Assembly: GCA_049611805.1 (NCBI GenBank)
Contig: JBMZAX010000006.1
Span: 37,222 to 101,221 of the forward strand
Source of the DNA: UBA7378 sp049611805
Lineage (GTDB): Bacteria; Pseudomonadota; Alphaproteobacteria; RS24
Length of the DNA: 64,000 nucleotides
Reading direction: 5' to 3'
A program made the translations under genes and the position numbers. Within the stretch, counting starts at the first letter, position 1; each line of letters starts with the position of its first letter. Shown piece by piece: positions 59,161 through 64,000 of the stretch. The notes under the pieces are model-generated. The model searched no databases. It worked only from the letters and a program-made list of their open reading frames with translations, and was not told where the DNA came from.

Positions 59161-60030
59161 ATGCGGGTTGCATTTATCGGGCTAGGCGTAATGGGGTTTC
59201 CAATGGCCGGGCATCTGGCCGGTGCCGGTCTTGATGTCACGGTTTACAATCGCACGCGCGCCAAGGCCGAAGCATGGGTCGCCGCACATGGCGGGCAATT
59301 GGCACACACACCCGCAGAAGCGGCAAAAGGCGCGCAACTGGTTTTCGCATGCGTCGGCAATGATGCGGATTTGAACGCCGTCATTACCGGCGATGAAGGT
59401 GCCGCCGCGGGCATGGATGAAGGCGCCATTTTAATCGACCACACAACAACTTCGGCTGACATTGCGCGGCATTTGTCTGCACAGCTTGGGGCGCGGGGCT
59501 GTCATATGCTGGATGCGCCCGTTTCGGGCGGTCAGGCGGGGGCGGAAAACGGCGCGCTGACGATTATGGTCGGCGGGCCGCAGGATATATTCGACACCGT
59601 CAAACCTGTTTTGATGCATTACGCGCGCGCGGTGCGACTGATGGGTGCTTCGGGGGCCGGTCAGTTGACGAAAATGGTCAACCAGATTTGCATTGGCGGC
59701 CTGTTGCAAAGCCTGTCCGAAGCCTTGTTGTTTTGTGAAAAGGCCGGACTGGACGGGCGCGATGTGATTGATGTGATTTCCAAAGGCGCGGCGCAAAGCT
59801 GGCAGATGGAAAACCGCTTCGAGACCATGATCGACAATCAGTTTGATTTCGGCTTCGCCGTCGACTGGATGGTCAAGGATCTGGATATCTGTCTGGACGA
59901 AGCAAAGCGCAATGGCGCTGACTTGCCGATCACGCAAATCATTCGGGACTATTATGGCGATGTGCAGAATATGGGCGGCGGGCGCTGGGATACGTCGAGC
60001 CTGATTGCGCGGCTCAGAGGAAAGCAATAA
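59161..60030 (+). CDS. Beta-hydroxyacid dehydrogenase (3-hydroxyisobutyrate dehydrogenase family)
   Basis: A 289-residue NAD(P)-dependent dehydrogenase of the 6PGDH-like superfamily. It begins RVAFIGLGVMGFPMAGHLAG (nucleotide-binding GxGxMG), has LDAPVSGGQAGAENGALTIM and the catalytic-lysine stretch GASGAGQLTKMVNQI. It may act in valine catabolism (3-hydroxyisobutyrate) or as a glyoxylate/succinate-semialdehyde reductase. The isobutyryl-CoA-dehydrogenase-like gene at 63549 gives weak support to valine catabolism. The ATG at 59161 is preferred over a TTG five codons upstream. Confidence 0.93.
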   Translation: MRVAFIGLGVMGFPMAGHLAGAGLDVTVYNRTRAKAEAWVAAHGGQLAHTPAEAAKGAQLVFACVGNDADLNAVITGDEGAAAGMDEGAILIDHTTTSADIARHLSAQLGARGCHMLDAPVSGGQAGAENGALTIMVGGPQDIFDTVKPVLMHYARAVRLMGASGAGQLTKMVNQICIGGLLQSLSEALLFCEKAGLDGRDVIDVISKGAAQSWQMENRFETMIDNQFDFGFAVDWMVKDLDICLDEAKRNGADLPITQIIRDYYGDVQNMGGGRWDTSSLIARLRGKQ

Positions 60031-60158
60031 TCAAAAATTTCTCTTAAAATAAATATATTCAATCAAACAAAATAATAAAAAATAACTGCGTTTAAATTTA
60101 TCTTTAAATAAATAAAATATTTATCGGGACTATGACTTTTTAATTGGAAAGTTAAAAA
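60031..60158. other. Strongly AT-rich intergenic island before the S8 protease gene
   Basis: By hand count roughly 18 percent GC across 128 bases, far below the surrounding coding DNA. It holds many TAAAT and TTTAA tracts, which may include an UP element or an unusual promoter, but no canonical -35/-10 pair I would defend. A GGAAAG ribosome-site candidate is at 60146-60151. Confidence 0.6.
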
Positions 60159-62382
60159 GTGTTTGTTCTGTGTTTTTGTTTTTGTGTTTCTAGAAAATTT
60201 CAATCGTTCGACTTTCGCCCCTTGCTGGTTTTGGGCCTGCTCGCGCCCTGCCTCGTTCTGCTTGCCGCTTGCGGGGGGCGGTGATGGCGGTGGCGGCGGC
60301 ACATCTCCGGGGCCCGTGTCGGGCGGCACAGGGGCACCTGCCGATCCGGATGCGCTGACGCTGAAAGCCATCCCCGATGGCTGGGAAACCGACCCTGATG
60401 TGTGGGCGGCCGGTGCCGAATTTTCAGCACAAGCCGGTCTGACAGATATTGGTACCGCCTATGCCTATGCCGCAGGTGTCACCGGTGACGGGCAGGTTAT
60501 CGGCTTCATCGACACCGGGCTGGACGACACGCATGAGGCGTTTAATGACGGGCGGGTTGTTCTCAACGACCGCTCCGGCCTCACTTTTATTGATGATGTG
60601 CAACTCGGTCACGGCACATCCGTTGCCGGTGTTGCCGCCGCCGCCAAAGACGATGCGGCCATTCACGGCGTTGCCTTCAATGCCGATATCGCCATGTGGT
60701 CATTGCATATGAACAGCGCGGGCAATCTCACCGTTTCCAACAGCATTTTGACAAATGCGGTGGTCGATATTCAAAACAGCGGCGCGCGCATTATCAATCA
60801 AAGCTGGGGGTATAAAACCCTGCTGGCGCCTGACCTTGTTGAAACCCAGCAGGCATTTTTGCTGGGGCAATATCCGGACATGATTGAGGAAATGCGGCGC
60901 GGGGCGGCTGTGCATGTTTGGGCCGCCGGTAATGAAGGCGGTGAAAATGTTGCCGTCACCTCGGCATTGCCGACGCTTTTTCCCGAACTGGCCGGACTGA
61001 ATGTTGCGGTTGTGGCGCTGGATGAAAACGGCCTCATCGCCACGTCGAGCAATAGATGCGGTGCAATGGCGGAAAATTGTCTGGCCGCGCCGGGCGGTGC
61101 GTCGGTGGCTTCTGCCGCCAATACGGTCGTGCCCGTTGCCGTTGGCGGCTATGGTTACGCGCATGGCACGAGTTTCGCCGCGCCTTATATTTCCGGCGTG
61201 CTGGCTTTGATGATGGAGGCGTTTGGCGACCAATTGTCCAATGTCGAATATACCGCGCGGCTTTTGGCAACGGCGGATAATACCGGCACATATAGCGATC
61301 CGGAGGTTTACGGGCGGGGCAAGGTGGATGTGCAGGCGGCGCTGTCGCCGGCGGGCGTGCTGAATATTCCGATGCCCGGCGGCGGATTGATTGCGCCCAG
61401 TTCGAGCTTTGTCAGCACCGGCATGTTGCCCGAAGACATGCTTGAGCAGCTTGAGAACGAAGAAATTATCGTGCTGGACAGTCTCGACACGCCGTTCAAA
61501 GTGCCGCTGTCGGCCTTTATCGGGCGCAGGCGGCATCGCGCGGCGGTTGATATGAAACAGCTTGTGCCGGTCGCCCCACCCGCACCGACGGGTGACGGCG
61601 CGCAAAGCTGGGCGGGTGTAGCTGTCGCGCAAACGACGCTTCTGGCCCCCGTCGCCGCACCTTATTTGCAACCCTATCAAGAGCAATCGGGTTTTATGAA
61701 TATTGGCCGCACCCAATTGCCGCTGGATACAGATATTGTCGTTACGCATTTTGCCGGACGGGGCGACAGCAGGGGTGACATCAGGAGTGCAAATACCGGT
61801 GACGGCGCGCAATTTGTCGGGCTGTCGGCGCAATACACGCCGGCGGGCGGGCATGGCGATATGCGGCTTCATGGCGGTATTTTGCTGGAAACAGCAGGTC
61901 TTCTGGGCAGTGTCGGGCAGGGCGCGCTGGCAACCGGCACGGGCCACACAACTTTTCTGGGCGTGGCGGGCGAAAAGCAATTATCGGGCGGTGTTGAATT
62001 TGGCTACCGCGCCGATATCGGCTTCAGTGCTTTGACGGGGAAAACTTCCGGACTGGTTCAGGGGGCCGAAGATCTTGTGTCAACGCGCTTTGAGGTGGAT
62101 TTTGCCTGGCATGGCTGGGAGGTGCGGCTCGGCCAGCCGCTTTATTTCGAAAACGGATCGCTGGATTTGCGATTGCCGACAAGACGGCTGGCCGATGGCG
62201 GCGTCATTTTCTCAGACCGTAAAGTTGCGCTGTCGCAAAGCCGGTCTGCGGATATGCATGTCGAAAAAGATTATGATCTGGGAGCCATCACTTTGCGCCT
62301 GCGCGGTGACACGCGCTTGACGGATACCGGCGCACAGAATGCGCGCTTCGGTGTGGGCTTGCATTTGCCCTTAGGTGGTTAG
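60159..62382 (+). CDS. S8 (subtilisin-like) serine protease lipoprotein with out-of-frame signal peptide
   Basis: The protease domain and C-terminus are in one frame from about 60274 to 62382. Catalytic codons are Asp (60511, VIGFIDTGLDD), His (60610, LGHGTSVAG) and Ser (61171, HGTSFAAPYI). Residues beyond the protease form a beta-rich, autotransporter-like C-terminal region of about 200 residues. In the +1-shifted frame from GTG 60159, after a GGAAAG site, codons 60219-60272 encode PLLVLGLLAPCLVLLAAC, a classic lipoprotein signal ending at the lipobox cysteine, then stop at 60282. Removing one G from the six-G run (60273-60278) joins both frames. It is probably an exported, surface-associated protease; as read here it is frameshifted. 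Confidence 0.8.
60273..60278 (+). repeat. Six-G homopolymer at the frameshift in the protease gene
   Basis: Six consecutive G directly after the lipobox cysteine codon (TGC 60270-60272). With five G, or eight, the lipoprotein signal would read into a glycine-rich linker and the S8 domain; with six it meets a TGA at 60282. Homopolymers of this kind can change length by slippage. Confidence 0.9.
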
Positions 62383-62402
62383 GGGTAGGTGGCTAGGGGT
62401 GA

Positions 62403-63395
62403 TTAGTCGGCCAAGAGGCGCGCGGCGTCACGCGCGAAATAGCTCAAAATACCGTCGGCACCGGCGCGCTTGAGGGCCGTCAGCGTTTCCAGAATAACGG
62501 CATCGCGCTCTAACCAGCCTTGCGCAATGGCACCGGCCAGCATGGCGTATTCGCCCGACACCTGATAGGCGAAGGTCGGCACGCCGAAAGTCTGTTTGCA
62601 GCGGGTAACGACATCGAGATAGGGCATGCCCGGCTTGACCATCACCATGTCGGCACCCTCTTCAATATCGAGGGCGATTTCTTGCAAGGCTTCGTCCGAA
62701 TTGGCGGGGTCCATCTGGTAGGTGCGCTTGTCGCCTTTCAAACGCCCGCCGGAGCCGACCGCATCACGAAACGGCCCGTAAAAGGCCGAGGCATATTTCG
62801 CGCTATAGGCCATGATGAGCGTGTCGGAGTAATCCTCGGTTTCGAGCGCGGTGCGAATGGCACCAATGCGGCCATCCATCATGTCCGAGGGCGCTATTAT
62901 GTCGCAACCCGCCGCGACCTGATTGAGCGTTTGGCGGATCAGCGCATCGACGGTTTCGTCGTTCAAAATTTCATCGCCCGACATCAGCCCGTCATGGCCG
63001 TGGGTTGTATAGGGGTCGAGGGCGACATCACATAAAATGCCGATCTCCGGCACGGCAGACTTAATCGCCTGCGTTGCGCGGCACACAAGATTATCGGCAT
63101 TGAAGGCTTCGGCCCCGTCTGCGCTTCGCAAATCGGCGGGGGTATTGGGAAACAGCGCAATGACGGGAATGCCGAGATCGGCGGCTTCGCGGGCGGCTTC
63201 AACCGCAAGGTCGACACTTAACCGTTCTACATCCGGCATGGAGGCGACCGGCTCGCGCGTGTTTTCACCGTCGATCACGAATAGCGGCCAAATGAGGTCG
63301 TTGACACTCAGCGCGGTTTCGCGCACCAGCCGACGCGACCAGTCGGTGCGGCGCAGGCGGCGCATGCGGGTTTCGGGGAATTTTCTGTTTATCAT
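62403..63395 (-). CDS. hemB: Delta-aminolevulinic acid dehydratase (porphobilinogen synthase)
   Basis: A 330-residue TIM-barrel enzyme that joins two 5-aminolevulinate molecules to porphobilinogen in haem synthesis. The Schiff-base lysines lie in AYSAKYASAFYGPFRD and VMVKPGMPYLD. The metal region reads ILCDVALDPYTTHGHDG, without the CxC zinc cysteines, so this is the magnesium-type enzyme common in alphaproteobacteria. I take the ATG at 63395, with GGAG upstream; in-frame ATG codons exist further upstream. It is convergent with the protease gene by 20 bases and divergent from the acyl-CoA dehydrogenase. Confidence 0.96.
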   Translation of the reverse strand: MINRKFPETRMRRLRRTDWSRRLVRETALSVNDLIWPLFVIDGENTREPVASMPDVERLSVDLAVEAAREAADLGIPVIALFPNTPADLRSADGAEAFNADNLVCRATQAIKSAVPEIGILCDVALDPYTTHGHDGLMSGDEILNDETVDALIRQTLNQVAAGCDIIAPSDMMDGRIGAIRTALETEDYSDTLIMAYSAKYASAFYGPFRDAVGSGGRLKGDKRTYQMDPANSDEALQEIALDIEEGADMVMVKPGMPYLDVVTRCKQTFGVPTFAYQVSGEYAMLAGAIAQGWLERDAVILETLTALKRAGADGILSYFARDAARLLAD

Positions 63396-63496
63396 GGCGG
63401 TCTCCGCTTCCCGCGTATTCATAGCGCGCCTGTCGGGTGGCGGCAATCTCTTCGTGTTCGTGTCTTCGCGTCGGGCTTTTACGCAAGCTATGGCGA

Positions 63497-63526
63497 TTGC
63501 GAAATCGGGCTTAAAAGGTGTACAAA
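63497..63526 (+). promoter_or_regulatory. Candidate promoter for the acyl-CoA dehydrogenase gene
   Basis: TTGCGA (63497-63502), an 18-base spacer and TACAAA (63521-63526) in the divergent hemB/acyl-CoA dehydrogenase gap. The ribosome site AGGAGG is at 63539-63544. Confidence 0.3.
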
Positions 63527-63548
63527 AGTAGCGTAGCTAGGAGGGCGT

Positions 63549-64000
63549 ATGCTTACCGAAGAACAAAAGGCAATTCAGAATATGGCGCTGGATTTTGCGA
63601 TGGCAGAAATGGCACCGCACGCCATGAAATGGGACGCGGAAAAAATATTTCCGACGGATGTTCTGCGCGAGCTTGCCCAGCTTGGATTTGCCGGCGTCTA
63701 TGTCGGTGAGGAATATGGCGGGTCGGGGTTGAGCCGGCTTGAGGCCGCGCTGGTTTTTGAAGCTCTGTCGGCGGGCTGCACTTCGACGGCGGCCTATCTG
63801 ACCATTCACAATATGGCAAGCTGGATGATCGACAGTTTCGGCAATGAAAGCCAGCGCGCCAAATTTCTGCCGCCGCTCATGCGGATGGATATGATGGCAA
63901 GCTATGCTCTGACCGAACCGGGTTCCGGATCGGATGCGGCGGCCATGCGTTCGCGCGCGATACGCGATGGCGACCATTATGTTCTGAACGGCAGCAAGGC
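63549..64000 (+). CDS. Acyl-CoA dehydrogenase, isobutyryl-CoA-dehydrogenase-like (partial, runs off the window)
   Basis: The first 150 codons of an acyl-CoA dehydrogenase with no stop before the window end. It opens MLTEEQKAIQNMALDFAMAE and shows GVYVGEEYGGSGLSRLEAAL, FEALSAGCTSTAAYLTIHNM and the flavin-site SYALTEPGSGSDAAAMRSRA. These are characteristic of the ACAD8-type isobutyryl-CoA dehydrogenase branch of valine catabolism. The catalytic glutamate would lie beyond the window. The ATG follows AGGAGG by four bases. The beta-hydroxyacid dehydrogenase at 59161 could serve the same pathway. Confidence 0.9.
   Translation, partial: MLTEEQKAIQNMALDFAMAEMAPHAMKWDAEKIFPTDVLRELAQLGFAGVYVGEEYGGSGLSRLEAALVFEALSAGCTSTAAYLTIHNMASWMIDSFGNESQRAKFLPPLMRMDMMASYALTEPGSGSDAAAMRSRAIRDGDHYVLNGSK

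Noticed and set aside
60700..61980. A 426-codon minus-strand frame opposite the S8 protease
   Set aside because: The plus strand has the catalytic triad in order; the antisense product has no motif.
1..64000. CRISPR arrays, insertion sequences, prophage or toxin-antitoxin modules
   Set aside because: No regularly spaced repeats, transposase motifs, terminal inverted repeats or recognisable toxin families were seen on either strand.

Overview
The window is a gene-dense bacterial chromosome segment with GC in the high fifties by eye. Gene content and order point to an alphaproteobacterium, probably free-living and marine, although the habitat is inference. The main clues are a ruvX-pyrB-pyrC'-plsY-dprA-topA-rnr block divergent from gatCAB; a rel-pyrE-DUF2062-pdxJ-acpS-lepB-rnc-era-recO-parC block; DUF3572 and DUF983 genes; a DNA polymerase IV with an N-terminal zinc-ribbon-like extension; a magnesium-type HemB; and a TakP-like TRAP system. 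I see no rRNA, CRISPR array, insertion sequence, phage or plasmid gene.

Layout. 1-4452 (minus): HIT protein, FemAB-like acyltransferase, RidA, DNA polymerase IV, HAD hydrolase, DUF3572. 4487-4778: rpmG with its own promoter and terminator. 4790-15559 (minus): Nudix, DUF983, rnr, topA, dprA, plsY, a dihydroorotase-like subunit, pyrB and ruvX, covering nucleic-acid maintenance and pyrimidine synthesis. 15714-18979 (plus): gatCAB. 19055-30323: catabolic accessory genes, namely two crotonase-fold enzymes, a coniferyl-aldehyde-type dehydrogenase, glutaryl-CoA dehydrogenase, a Gfo/Idh-aldo/keto reductase fusion, a GH3 glycosidase, a TauD-type dioxygenase, DUF1330 and a glutathione S-transferase. 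30397-33250: a probable metal-uptake locus with a ZnuD-like TonB receptor and two small exported proteins. 33343-39095: thiolase, monooxygenase-fold protein, old-yellow-enzyme homologue, CYP153-like P450, tRNA-Ser(GCU), an orphan membrane protein and an SDR lacking the usual tyrosine.

39210-52284: dapA, smpB, a family-5 uracil-DNA glycosylase (opposite strand), folK, rpoZ, rel, pyrE and the long translationally coupled run to recO, then parC. 52281-58554 (minus): a TRAP transporter (dctP, dctQ, dctM) with an extra membrane-anchored protein, bpt, and an SLC13-type permease. 58651-60030: flavin reductase and a beta-hydroxyacid dehydrogenase. 60159-62382: an S8 serine protease whose lipoprotein signal peptide lies in another frame, separated from the protease by a six-G run. 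The window ends with hemB and the start of an isobutyryl-CoA-dehydrogenase-like gene.

The observations most worth checking are the out-of-frame lipoprotein signal at the G tract (60273-60278), direct repeats in front of the old-yellow-enzyme and P450 genes, the TRAP-linked anchored protein, the small exported proteins beside the TonB receptor, and two places where convergent genes share a palindromic stop codon. I cannot demonstrate a wholly new system; the G-tract protease is the best candidate for unusual regulation.
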